Shown: positions 37,693-49,900 of the stretch, piece by piece | Position numbering within the stretch: position 1 is the stretch's first letter | Layout of the letters: each line of letters opens with the position of its first letter | DNA from: Rhynochetos jubatus | Lineage: Eukaryota; Chordata; Aves; Eurypygiformes; Rhynochetidae | Direction: 5' to 3' | NCBI GenBank assembly: GCA_027574665.1 | Contig: CM050648.1 | Location: forward strand, 139,624,175-139,688,174 | DNA: 64,000 nt | Program-made: the position numbers and the translations under genes | The notes under the pieces: generated by a model | The model's input: only the letters and a program-made list of their open reading frames with translations | The model's database searches: none | Told to the model about the DNA's origin: nothing

Positions 37693-37726
<34 letters not shown>
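37693..37726 (+). repeat. (GT)n microsatellite
   Basis: About 17 uninterrupted GT units. It is likely polymorphic, and it produces a run of Cys-Val codons in the overlapping open frame, which is therefore not a gene. Confidence 0.97.
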
Positions 37727-37729
<3 letters not shown>

Positions 37730-40318
37730 GATTCTGTGATAAAGGGCATCTGCACACTGCTGATTCCTGCTGGTATTGTGAATTTGGTCAGAAGGTAAGC
37801 ATTTGAGCCACTTTTAAAAGGTGATTATCAGGATCTTGCATTTGTTGTCTGCAGCAAGCAATTTGTAGTAGTTTTTTTCTCTTTTTCAGTATTTAAGTTT
37901 GCTCTGAGAGGGACAAGGAAATGAAGCAGAGCAAATCCCAGGAGCGGCTAGTCGAGACCACAAGCCTCGCCAACACACAGACCTGAGAGGAGGTGGCAGC
38001 TCCTTGGTCTGGTGCACAAAGGTTGGGGGCTGCCTGGCGAGTACTCCCTTTCTGCGGTGTTCACCTGGTTTGCTGTTCCAATAGTTTGTGCTGCTTAAAC
38101 TGCTAAAGGGAATTATTCATTAACTAATCATCGTGGTTTAACACAGCCCTGGATCATAGACACATGTGTGCCTCAGGTATATGTGCGCTGGCCAGGTGTG
38201 CGTGACTCACCTGGATAGCAGAGAGGGGACAGTGTCCTGCCCTTCTCTGCACTGTCACATGTGGCTGGCTGGAAGAGGTGGCAGCATCCAAAGGGATTTT
38301 GCAGTGTTCGCTCTTCACCTCTGTGATTTCAGGTGAGGTGCGCTTTGCAATGCAGAAAGAGGTTAGGCACTGATGCTGCTGGCCTGATGGGTGGAGGGGA
38401 AAGGGTTTTTTCACAATTGGTTTACAAACTATTAGTAACTAAGACCCAGGACAGTCATTGGTAAAAGTCTCTGTCTAGTCATGTTCAAACCCAGAGTTTT
38501 TAATAAAACAAAGTGTGGGGAGTGTGTTCCCCTCTGGGAAAGTATTTTAATGTGATCTCTCAAGTTCTGAGGTTATAAATTAGAGAAGAGCATGGGAAGG
38601 AGTGTTTGGAGGAAAGAGGACAGACACTGAGCTGAACAGAGGCCTTTGGAAAAAACAGATACTTGCTTCTGCCAACAAAGATCTTCAGTGAAATGAGGGT
38701 GAGGGTCCTGCCTATAGGCTGGCGTAAGATATGTGTGGTTACAAATGTGGTTTTCCATAACATCTTTACATGCATCTCCAAAACAAGCAACTGTGTTGTG
38801 TAATGTTTGAGTTGCAGTAAAGAAATGAAAAATTTCACTTGGCCCAGTTTCTGAGAATCATTTCAGAGGACTCACAGGCACAAGACTTCCCATTCCCGAG
38901 GCAAGTGTTGGACAAGCGACAGGGCGAGCATTACAATTGGGGAGTGGGATTCCCTGGCATCACAAAACGTCCCAGAAAAGTTCAAAAATACCCATACAGT
39001 GGAAAAGCCTCTGGTCGAGTCAGTTTGGGAGATGTTTGTGCAGGACCTCTGTTTGAAGGAGGCTTGTCTTTCTGCAAGCGCTGGTTGGGATATTTTTGGC
39101 ATGCATCATAACTGTGGGTCAGTGTCTCGATTTCAGGAGTTTCCAATGAGTGTCTGATAAGAAGTGGTTTTCCTATACTGAGGATCAGTTAGTTTGTTTG
39201 TTTTGATAGTTTTTTTGGTACTCTGGCATTCTGAATGCAACAAGCCTAAAACTTTTTATCAGACAATGGCAGAAGGGGGTGAAACGCTGTCTGTTGTAGA
39301 GCGGGTATTTCTTCTCTCATTTCCTGTGACTCTTTGGAACCACATTTTCTGTTAATAACTTTTGTTGAAAATACTTCAGAAGCTTTGCTTTTTCAAGCCT
39401 GTTTTGCATAACATGCTATGGTTACACTTTGTGCTTAAAAACTTTGAGTCAACCCTGAAGAATAACACAATCACCATGAAAGTCACTCACAAAATGTTTG
39501 ACGTGTGGGAGGTTTTTGTCCGCTTTCTTGTTTGCAGCAGTTGGAATCCTCCAAGTTCCTTTCCAGATGAAAGGAAAGAAAGCATCTTTTTCATTGCCTC
39601 AAGGACTAGAAAGTTATTGAGATTCTCACCTTATCATTTACTTCAGGATCCACACATTTAGGTAAAATACCTATTATTGTGTGATGAAGGCTTAGATTTT
39701 AGTTGGTGAAGTTATGATAGTTGCATTTAAAGAGTGCTTTAAAAAAAAGTGCATGCTCCATGAAACGTGGGTATAGTTACAAGTTAATTTTCCAGTTACA
39801 AAAATGACTTTAGAAGTTCTGTGCCTTCGACCCTGCAATTATATTCATCAGCCCTCACGTGGGTGATACGGCTATGCGGGGAGCCCTGCAGAGAAATTAG
39901 TCCAGGCAGTTCTGTTGCTGTACTTCAAAGTAAATACTTGTTAAGGTTTCACTGAAGCCATAATAAATGAGATGCACAAACGCTCATAGCGTTTTGCAGC
40001 AGTGCTTTGGTTTTTGTTCTGCAGGTTGAATTACTTGATTTGTTACCTGCATTTCAGTATAAACTTAATGAGCATTCCCGCCCCCCACTTTATTGGGATT
40101 TTACATGGTTGTGGATGGTGTATCATAGGCTTTTTGTGAAATTCACTCTACGTCAATTGATGCTGAAGTTAGAAGACAGCCTGTAAACAAATTAAGGTGT
40201 ATTCCTATTGCTGTAATTCACGTTGGGAAGTTCTGCCTTTTTTTTTAAGGCTGTCCATGATGAGGGATACGGCAGCCAGTAGAGTTTTCTGTCTGTGCTA
40301 TTCATGATGTGTATGAAG
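37727..40318. other. non-coding stretch, nothing recognised
   Basis: No exon, RNA gene or repeat family recognised. The open frames at 38839-39111 and 39362-39661 have no domain and no convincing splice sites on both sides. Confidence 0.6.
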
Positions 40319-40436
40319 GGTGCTCAACCTGCCTGTCTCCAAGAGCCACATGCCAACGATTTCATGCAACTGAGAACCATATGATGTGCACCTAATGTCG
40401 CGGAGAGCCGTGACATTAGGTGCACATCATGTCATG
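40319..40436. mobile_element. possible hAT-type DNA transposon remnant around an inverted repeat
   Basis: The sequence GGTGCTCAACCTGCC followed by AAGAGCCACATGC resembles the terminal parts of hAT elements, which often read like a 'caacc...gagccgcatgc' series. A perfect inverted repeat follows at 40381-40430. The family assignment is a weak impression, and I see no transposase. Confidence 0.25.
40381..40430. repeat. perfect 19-bp inverted repeat, 12-bp spacer
   Basis: ATGATGTGCACCTAATGTC at 40381-40399 is exactly complementary to 40412-40430. The spacer is GCGGAGAGCCGT. The structure would form a stable hairpin as DNA or RNA. In an otherwise mutated background, a perfect 19-bp match suggests recent origin or a repair-made inverted copy. 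Confidence 0.93.
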
Positions 40437-43351
40437 GGAGAATGCAGTGATCCCACCACTCAGTTACAGTCTTGACTGTATCTGATGATCCTCTCTTTTT
40501 AGCCCAGATAGTGGCAACCTCCCACCTTTTTGATTACCCAGGAACCTTATGGCTGGCCACATGACCTGGCCTGTCCAAAATGACAAAATGCTCCACGATG
40601 AATAAAGAGTTGCAATTTAGTAAAGACAAACAGAAAATGCTACCCTGAAGGAGGAGTCCTCAAACTGACGGTTGTACTGGCTACACTGGTACAACTCAAC
40701 ATGTCCCAGTTTAGTGCTGCTCATGGGTTTCCTCTTTGTCGCTGGGAGATGCTGTAGTGTGTGCTGCGATGGTCAGGAGGGGCAGAACACGCAGGAGATG
40801 GGCTGATGAAATCTGGTTTGGTGCGTATGAATGATATCCTTCAGTCCCTGCGAGGAGGTCAAGGTGACAGTGTTGTCACATGCTCCCAAAACCATAACCC
40901 AGGCCTGCCAAATCTGTAAGCTAATGTTGAAAAATCAGTAGTTTCAAGTCTTAAAAAGAGCACGTCATGACTGACTCTTTGACCTTTAGTCTGCCCACCT
41001 CTAGTTTTCAGATATTCCTCCTGCAAACATCCGAGCTAGAAATGAAAATATAAAACAAAGCTGAGTTTCTCTTCTGTGACAACATGGTTTCAAGTGTTAC
41101 AGAGTTAAGAACACCACCAAATAACTTAAATCTGGTGGCAAACCTGGCAACAGTGGTGCAGGTCCCCCTTTTAGGGGAAAAGGAGCGGATTAAAGGTTTC
41201 CTGATAGATGGTCTCAGGGGGTGGAGTGATTCTTGTTTTCATTTGTTTTCAGTGCTTCCTCAGCAAGAACCTTGCAGGACACATACTCACGTATTTGCCC
41301 TGCTGAAGGCACAAGGACAGACCTCCAGAGGTATTCTTCTTCTCACCGTTTGCTTTCCTGTTGCTTTCTTGCCTCTTTCCAGTTCAGTTCTTTACTCTCC
41401 GCAACTTTTCCTGTCTCCTGCCTGGTAGAGGGATGCCATCAAAGCTTCTGCTGTTGCCTTGGTTTGTGTTTTGTTCTCCCTTGAGGACAAGGGAGGGTGA
41501 GACGTGTAGAGCTGGCCCCTTGGGAAGGAGAAGGAGCACTTGCTCGCATGGTGTTGCTCAGCATCCCTTGCAGGCTGAGAGTCACTGTGCACCATTAGTG
41601 AGTGTGCCTTGCTCAAACCAGTAGGTGAGTCACAGGCAGTCTGGGATTTCTCAGGTTCATTTGGAGCATTAAATCCATGGCTAGATGGATCTGCAGTTGG
41701 GGCACTGGAGAAATAGGAGTTGTGCTTGTCGTACTCACATGTTGGAGATGCTGGAGGAATGTTTCCTTCCTAGACACTGCAGTGAGACCCATGATGGCTC
41801 CTGTCAGGCCATGAACAGAATAACCGCCAACACCAGTGGTCTCCCAAGTGTCTCTGTGGGAAACCCTTCAGCCAGCAGTCTGAATGTGAATGGCTTTATG
41901 TCAGTCAATATGAAATGTTGAGATGTGGCCGTTTCCAAGCCTGGAAAGAGGAGCCTTCAGGCTCCTGAACTGTTGCCCACATTCTCAGCGGTGAGCACTA
42001 GCAACTACTGGAGCACGAGCAAGAAGTCAGGATTGCCTTGTGTCAGGTAACTGTCACTAGTGCACAATGGAGTTAGGCTCCTTTGGCATTTCTCTTTGGT
42101 CTACTGAGTATTTAAATAGGGCAGCTTCAGGAGGTCTCCACAGGCTAAGGCAGTGCAGATGCTGGGGTTCAGATCTTTCTAGGCAAACCCAGGACTTCCA
42201 CTCAGGGCTGTCCTGTCTTGTAGCTGTAGCCACACAACTGCTGGAAGGAAGGTGCTGCCCACTTGATCTTATACAGTACTTCATCTCTTTGATAACAGAT
42301 AACTCATCGGGATACGTAGGCAGAAGTTTCTATGTTATGGGTTACAGGAAGGATTAGGTATGAGGGAGTTCTGCTGATTTGGTTAATGCTGTCACGGTTT
42401 CTGTGGGCAGGTGGGTGCCTGGGGAATGTAATGCAAAAATATCAGATCCCCTAGGATTAGGTGTCAGCTGACTGATGATTCTGAGGACTGCAGTTTTGAA
42501 TTTGGCACCTAAGAATAGCAATTGCGTGGAACGTTGTCACTGATTTCCTTTGAGAATCAACTCTTTTCAGAGAACTTTAGCTTAGTGATTCTGTTGGCAT
42601 TCAATTCTAGTGTGTAAATATTCATTCACCAAATCTCACTCTTTGGCACTCTAACCCCTATGCCTCCCTGTGGCATGTACTGTGTAGCTTTAGCTGATGG
42701 AGTGACAATGGGTTACACAATGCATAGCAGGGTGAGGAGTGTAAGGCCTAAACTGCACCTGTATAGCAACATGTTTGTACCCTGATAATCCCAAGGTAGC
42801 AGCTGTCTTGCCCTCTCTTTTTCTTTTTCTTTTTGAAACCCACTCCACTTCTTTGTAATTACTTGGGCTCATCATGAAGGTAAAAATAGCTTCTCTATTT
42901 AAATGGAACAGATGGTTTTTCTAATGTTTTTTTTCCTTAATGTTGAATGAATTGTGGTTGAGTCAGAAACTGCCAGCACAGAAACGTATGTTTTCATTAG
43001 AGAAATACTTGATTAGGTTAATTGAGTGTGATTCAATATGATGTACATTTGGCCTACTTAGAAGCTTTCCAGCTTTGTCTTGGACAGAGAAAACAGTATC
43101 TCAGTGTTTGTAGTTTGCTCAGAAGTTTCCAAAAACATTGCCTAAGGAGTAACAAAACATTGAGGTGACACTACTGAATAGCGAAGGGAATACAATCTTT
43201 TGTTAAAAAAAGAAAAACAAAAAAATCCCAAACCCCAAAACAACACACACACATTATTTCAGAATGATGCAAACAGGGAATGTATACTTAAGTCATGTCC
43301 AGAAATGAAACTTGCACTGGTTTAATTACACTAATGTTACACATGCAACAT
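40437..43351. other. non-coding stretch, nothing recognised
   Basis: Ordinary composition with short open frames only. None of them, including 41084-41428, shows a domain. No repeat family recognised. Confidence 0.6.
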
Positions 43352-43402
43352 AGAATCACAGAATAGTTTGGGTTGGAAGGGACCTGTGAAGGTCATCTCC
43401 AC
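43352..43402 (-). mobile_element. CR1 LINE 3' tip, minus strand, about 50 bp
   Basis: AGAATCACAGAATAGTTTGG then GTTGGAAGGGACC is the reverse complement of the CR1 3' end. Similarity stops after GGTCATCTCC. It is an extremely 5'-truncated insertion. Confidence 0.9.
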
Positions 43403-46400
43403 ACCTGTATGCCACTGCGATGGGTCTGAGAACAGAGGTGAGATTCAGTGTGAGATTAAAGCCTCGTGAAGGTGTGTGGTAGGCATCAGGCTCTCATTAC
43501 CGTTAATGGAGATCTAGTCGGGGCAATCCATGAAACCTGGAGAGTGATTCAGCTCACTTTGAAGTATAACGATAGCATGTGCTCTGCTCGCTGAACTCCC
43601 CAAGCTGTACTGTGAGGGGAGCTGGGATGCCCAGTGCACACCTACCTGCAGTAGTCTGGGATCTGGTGCCTTCCTTTTGAAGTGAGGGTCATCCTTGCTG
43701 TCGCATCCACGTGGCAGCTGCACGCCTATTGTTCCTTGTCTGCTGTATAGACAAAATTCAATGTCTCCAGAGGACAGAGGGGCAGGAAAGAAAGTGCAGG
43801 TGAAGTTGGATAAGTCAAAAGTACCTAACACTTTCAGAAGGTTTGGGAAGCATTTGAAACACCAGGACATGTTTATCCATTCACATCTTGTTCCTGGCAG
43901 TGAGGTCTTTGCCATCACTAAGCAGCAAATTCTCAGTTTCCATCCAAGAGGCTTCAGACGAACGAGTTGAGTTCAAACCAAGAGAGAGCTAAAGTCAGTC
44001 AGGGGGACCCAGACTGGGGGAGGGAGGCAGGGAGAGTACATTTGTCTTTGCTTTTGGGAAGTCCCTGTGTCATGAGATGGAGCTGGAATTTGGTTACACA
44101 GAGCCTTGCTAAGTTAAGACTTCAAGGTTGGGATTGTGATATCCAGGATAGGGAGCCTTGTAGCGGACAAGTCACCTTTTCTATCACCTTTTCTGTTAAA
44201 GTCTGAAGATGCCCTGGGCAGTCTCGTTTGTCACGAAAGGTGCTTTAGTTTGGCCACAGAGTGAGTTTAATGCGCTGTACTTTCCATGCAAGCTCAAGCC
44301 TCGTGGGAAAGATGATATGGAGCTTGGAAAACAAGCAAACTTTGGGGAACAACCCTAAAAGCCCAACCTCTTGCCTCATTTATGCTGTTTGCTGGATGCT
44401 AAGAGATTGTGATATCTCCTAGAGACCACCAGACTGCCATATAGCCAGAGAAACTCTTAAGAGCCATGTTCTGTGCCCCTGCCCTCTGTGCCTAGAAATG
44501 GCATGCACAAAAGGCAGTCCTTGACATTCCCATTGCCATGAGCAGTTGGTCTGGGCAGTGTCCAGGGCCATCTTCTAGCAATGCTTCATTTCCCATGGCT
44601 GCATAAGGCTTAATATAAGCTTCAAGCTCTTTGAGAGGGGTCCTGACAGTCCTGGTTTTGTAATTCTCAGCACATCTTTTAACAACTAGGCAGTCTTTCT
44701 TTTGTTTTTTCTTTTTCCCCGGAGCTCCTTATTCCTGCTCCCTTTCTCTCATCCGGTTCATGAAGCTGAGACCTTCTTCTCCAGAGCTGAACTGTCTATT
44801 ACTGTTGTGATGCTGAGAAGATCCGCTAATACTGGACAGCTGGAGGCTGGCTCGGCATGTCACAATATTATTCTTTGTGTGTGTGTGTACCTGCAGGTGT
44901 GTATCTGTTGCATATTTGAAACGAATCGTCTCCCACATCATTTGTGCAATTTGATGCAGACAGTGAGAAATCAAACAAAATGTGTTCTGTCCTTATTTTA
45001 TCCCCTTTTTATTCCTTTTTCAGGCTTCAAGTGGTTTTTAGGGTGTAAGCCATCTCTTACTGGGAGGTTATCCAGGGAATCCTGTAATCAGCTACAGTCT
45101 TTGAGCACTGTTCAAGAACAAAGAACATGTTTGTGTGTTTCAAATCAGAAAGGCAGATGTTGCCTGTTGGGACAGTATTTGGGCTGCTCGGGTGCAGAAC
45201 TAGCAGGGGTGGAGCAAGAGGTCTGAAATGATGTGTAGAAGATGCTCTGCCAGTCCCAGTGCAGGAGGACAAAATGTAACTAGACAACCTCCTGCTACAA
45301 GGGCGATGCAAATGTGTGCATGTGGTTGTTAGGATGTGGAAGATACTCGATGTAGTTCCGATATGCTAGGGTTAAGGTATGTTTTGTCCTCTCCTTGCCA
45401 GCTTATGAATGGAAAAAAATGATGGTTGTTAACTGCATGCAGGTGGATGTTGTGTATAGTAGTGAGCTGTGTTGGGGAATCTTTCGTTATGAATTTGAGA
45501 GAAAGGAACCAAAACTGATTTAAAATCAAAACAAAGCACTCATAGGAGCAATATCCATCTTTCTGTAACACTGCACAGAGTTTGAACACAGCAGGTCTGA
45601 GTGCAGCAATTTTCCATGTTGGAAGGAGCCAGGTAGATGCTTCATCCTGTGATCAGAGTTACAGGAATAGTTGTGACTCTTGGGAAGGGAGCAAGTAAGA
45701 AAAAATACAGTATTTGTTTTTACCTTTGCTAGCATCTTTATTTCTGTACAGTAGAGAGATACTGATATTGAAAGTCCTTCCTAAAATGCAATGCCTTGTT
45801 TTATAGATATGCCTTTCTAAAGAGAGATGCGTGTGTGTGTGTGAAGATGCTGTTCAAATGCTCAAAATAACACTGAGAACCACTCGAAGAGTCTGAATCT
45901 GAACTCTTGTCTTAAATTATTGGCCGTTGCTTCTTATCTGGTAGACAGCACTCCCCTCTGTGATGTCTCTGGAGCTAATTTTTGTAAGAATCTGTGTCTA
46001 GATGCTGGAATGTGAAAGTGTTGGGGACTCTAGAGGGCAGTGCAGCATCCCTGTGATGTGTCTCAGGTTTTCTTCATAACAATTTTACTATGCAAGATGA
46101 TTGCTTAAAATATTTAGAAAAAAAAATAGAATTAAATAAAATTTTTTGTTATTACTATTTCACAGAAAGTTTTGCTGCAGGAAAATTTTTGTACCAAGAA
46201 GACTTGACCCTCTAAAAAGCGGAACTTTGAGCATTAGACTAGCCATATTCATTTTGAAAAGGTTTTAGTCTCCTGAAAAAGCTTGTAGGATATTTGTGTA
46301 CAGTTTAAGGGGAAAAACCAAACAAAAAATAATCCTTCCTGTGCATCTAGCACAGTCTACAGGAGAACTATTTGTTTTCATTTCACTTTCCACCTCCTCC

Positions 46401-46945
46401 AGGACAGTCTCATAATGTAAAATATCCTTGGGCTGGCGGTGCTCTGTTTTCCTTGTAGGGAAATAAATCAATAAATCATCGTATCAGCAGGGCACAGCTT
46501 GAAGTGAAATTTCCCTGTACTGGAAGATTTCAATTTAATTTTAAGTGGGAGCTCCGATGTGCCCTACACACATGACTACAGGTAATATTACAAGGCTGCA
46601 TTCAAAATGACAGGGTGTTGATTCAGTATGTCAAGCTGCTCTTAAGGATGTTGAGCCACAATTTAGAGGCTGCTTATGCTGTCAGAAGGGGTCAGTAGCT
46701 CCTTGCTACCCAATGAACAGTTTGTGTGCAGCTGACTGATTACCTAAAGAGCATTTGGCATGGATTTTTGTTTTATGAAGGAGTTCACATGTCCAGGCTG
46801 TGACCTTACGTGTCTCTGCAAAGAGAACCGAAATTGAGATCTTGCAGCACATGAGGCCTGTGGAGCTTGTCGTCCTCTGAGCACTTGCTTGCTGCGAGTT
46901 AAATTGGGGAATTGCACTCGGATGCCTCTGCTTCTCTCTGGAAAG
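43403..46945. other. non-coding stretch with short GT runs
   Basis: No gene recognised. Short GT runs occur near 44876-44889 and 45829-45843. The 174-codon open frame at 44702-45226 has no domain and is discussed under rejected items. Confidence 0.6.
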
Positions 46946-46983
46946 GTGCATGTGCACGCACATGTGTGCACACGTGCACGCAC
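46946..46983. repeat. 38-bp strictly alternating purine-pyrimidine tract
   Basis: Every base from 46946 to 46983 alternates purine and pyrimidine (GTGCATGTGCACGCAC, then ATGTGTGCACACGTGC, then ACGCAC). It is a mix of GT/AC and GC steps and not a pure microsatellite, and it includes TGTGCACA-like palindromic words. Such tracts favour Z-DNA. Confidence 0.85.
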
Positions 46984-49900
46984 TTATCTCGAAGGATGCT
47001 TTGGAGTGCATGCTTGGCTTATGTGACCCTCTTCCGCTGATAGTTCTGAAACAAATAACAGGCACATCCAGTAACATCTGCTGGTTTGCAGCCATCAGCA
47101 CGGGCTGTTGCTTTGTCTTCACTGTCCCTCCGGAGGTGCCGTAGGTGCCTTTCGCTGCAGGCGTGTGCAGCCCCTGCACTTGCTCGCACAGGTGCACGCA
47201 CTGGGGATGTGCACAGAGCCAGGGCGTTACTCACCTTGCAGGTACCGTCAGGGATGGGCACTGAGGAGTTGGTGCGGAAATCCAACAGACAGGCGCTTGA
47301 GTGAGGATTCTGCTACCAATGTCGCTCTGTAGGACTGTGGATGATAGATTTCTGTTGACTTTTACAGTAGCAATCCTTCTTCCAAATTCAGATTGACTCC
47401 TTTACACAGCAGGAAAGAGAGGGTTATCCCAAATAGTTGCTCTGGGTGCGTGGAAAATCTGCATGTGGACGCAGCATTAAACAACGGACTCTACTGTGCC
47501 ATACATCATTCCTGCTTAGGGACTCTTTCTTCCAATAATGTAATGAAATACAGCTGCTGCCTTATGGATGTTACAGAAATTATATAGCCCATATCCCTGT
47601 GCAAAGTGTTTTAAACACTCTTTGATACTTTTGAAGTACATATTTGTTTGTTTTCTAAGTAGAGTGCACCTTGTCCATCTGTGCGATTAGAGATAATGGT
47701 AGGAAAAGGAGAACTGTGGATAAGAGATGGACTTTACATGAGTGAGCTGAAAAATAAGATGCAACATGCTCTCATTTCAGTCTGAGTAAAGGAAAATTGC
47801 TTATACATACTTCTAGAATAATAATTTAATACAGAGTAGTGTTTTCCTTCTCAGTTCTCCCTGGTTTCTTTATTTTCTTCAGTTCTGCCTTTAGAAAAAA
47901 GGTATGTGAGACCTATGCCACACTTCTGCCATGTCTTATTTCTCTTCTTGCAGCAATACCTATCCACCCTCTCTCCAGCTTTTGGGAGCTACTAGTGGCC
48001 TAAGGCTGGAGACAACATCTTGTTACAAAAGGGGGCTGTTACGGTGGGGGTATCACAGACTATTTAAGGGGACTCTCTTACTCCTCTGCCCTCCACAGGG
48101 CCGTGCAGTGCCAACAGCGAGCAACCAGAGCAGAAGACCCGTCTCCGGCTGCTGTATGATGTGGCTCAGGCCCTCAGCTCCTGGCTGTGAAGTGCAGGAT
48201 TGTCCTGCCCTGCCTCCTGCAGGGAAATGTCCCAGTGAGGAAGGATGGAGCTGGCAGGTCAGGCTGGCTGCAGGCTGATGACTGAACAGCAAGCACAGGG
48301 GTACCAAGGATGTGCTGTGCTGCAGAGAGCACGGTGAAGGTACCTGTGCTTTGTCAGTGAATGTGCGACACTATTACATTTTTGTTTGGTACGGTGTCTT
48401 CCAGACTACTGCAAACGCACTGCCTTCTTTCAGTTTCTTCTCCTCCGATGTTGTCTTTGGCCTTTTCGGAGCCCGGCGGACTTTCCCCTTTAGGTTTCCT
48501 TCCTTCAAATTCCAGGTCTGCTTGAGTCTGAAGTCAGGGGCAGGTATTGCAACAGAGCAGGTATGCATCAGTCTGAGCGATTCCCCTGCTAGGGAGTGCG
48601 GAGCATTTTTCAGGCCTGGCAGTGTTTGTTCAGCTGGCCAGGTGAAGTCAACAAACCATCTGAGGGACCACTCTGTTTTTCAAACATTGAAATGTAGCAT
48701 TTGCGAGCAGGAGACCTATTTGTAAGAGTCTTTTTGAATCTGATTGACTACTGCATGATGAATGTTGTGTAGGTATTACATAGAGATCACTGTTAATTTA
48801 TGTTTGTGCCAATTAATTTCCCTATGTGTTTTCTAATTAACTAAGGTGTGACTCTAAAGTGTGATGGCAGGACGATGCCAAATCCCTGTGTATACATTCT
48901 CGTTGTGAACGAAGGTTGCCATTTCCTCCGTGGTTTAAAACTGAGCCACATGTTCTGTCTTACTTGATTTAGATTAAAGAGTATGAAATCAGCATAATTT
49001 TATGCTATTATTTAAGACTGCTTTGATTTTTGAAAAAGAGAGATAACCAAAGGGTTTAATGCCATTGAACTAACATGCTGCACATTCTTGTCTTTAGCAT
49101 TTCTTTTGTCAACCCCTTTAAAACAAGGGACTCCTTCTCTACTCCCACTTTTACTCCAGTATCTGCTTGGCAGTCTCACACCATGCCTTTGACTGCCTGA
49201 TACTCCAGGTGCTCAGAAGCAGATGAATAATGGGGGGGAATAATTTTTTTCCTTAAATTCGAGTCACTGTGCAGTTGTCAGTGTTTAAACACAGTGGGGC
49301 TTTTTACTGCTGTTTTTCCCCAAGTGGTTTGGTCTCCCATAAATGGGGGATGATCTGCAGTGAACCTGGCTGAGTTCTGCCTGTTTTGACAAGAAAAGAT
49401 AAAACCCCCAACTCCCTCTAATGAAAAGCTCAAACCCTTACAATAGGTTTAGCATAAGCAGTTTGGCTATGAATGAATAAATTTCTCATGCATTGCCTGG
49501 AACGTGTATCTACCGGACACACAAAAAGTTAATTGCTTTCCTAATGAGAGATACTTGGGCCTCACTCAGCTGGGTCAGTCAGGATCTTAGAGAATTAAGC
49601 AGGATGACTCCAGGCCCTAAAGCTTGTGCTGGTGTCTCTGCTTTATAATTCTTGCTCTTGCAACCAGCAGAGAGAATGATGACTGTTGGGTATTTACTAT
49701 TCTCTCTCTTGTTAAAGTTGTGCTCATGGTTTACAGGCTGGATCTGATGTAATCATCACAGCTCCCTGACTTTACTGGAATACTTCACTTCTACACTGGA
49801 AGATCTTATCAAGGCTTTAAAATGAAATGCAGTTCCTGTGAGCTTGAAGGCTATTCCTCACCTGCTAGGGCTACAGGCATGTGTCAACCTCAGATAAAAC

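Noticed and set aside
38839..39111. A 90-codon frame beginning MAQFLRIISEDSQ
   Set aside because: It looks protein-like in composition, but no family is recognised and there is no donor at its end. I could not support it as a SYT16 exon.
44702..45226. A 174-codon plus-strand open frame
   Set aside because: It is long for this composition, but it has no recognisable domain, crosses a GT run (Cys/Val repeats), and lacks a CpG island. A T-rich acceptor-like sequence inside is not paired with a donor that would make a sensible exon.
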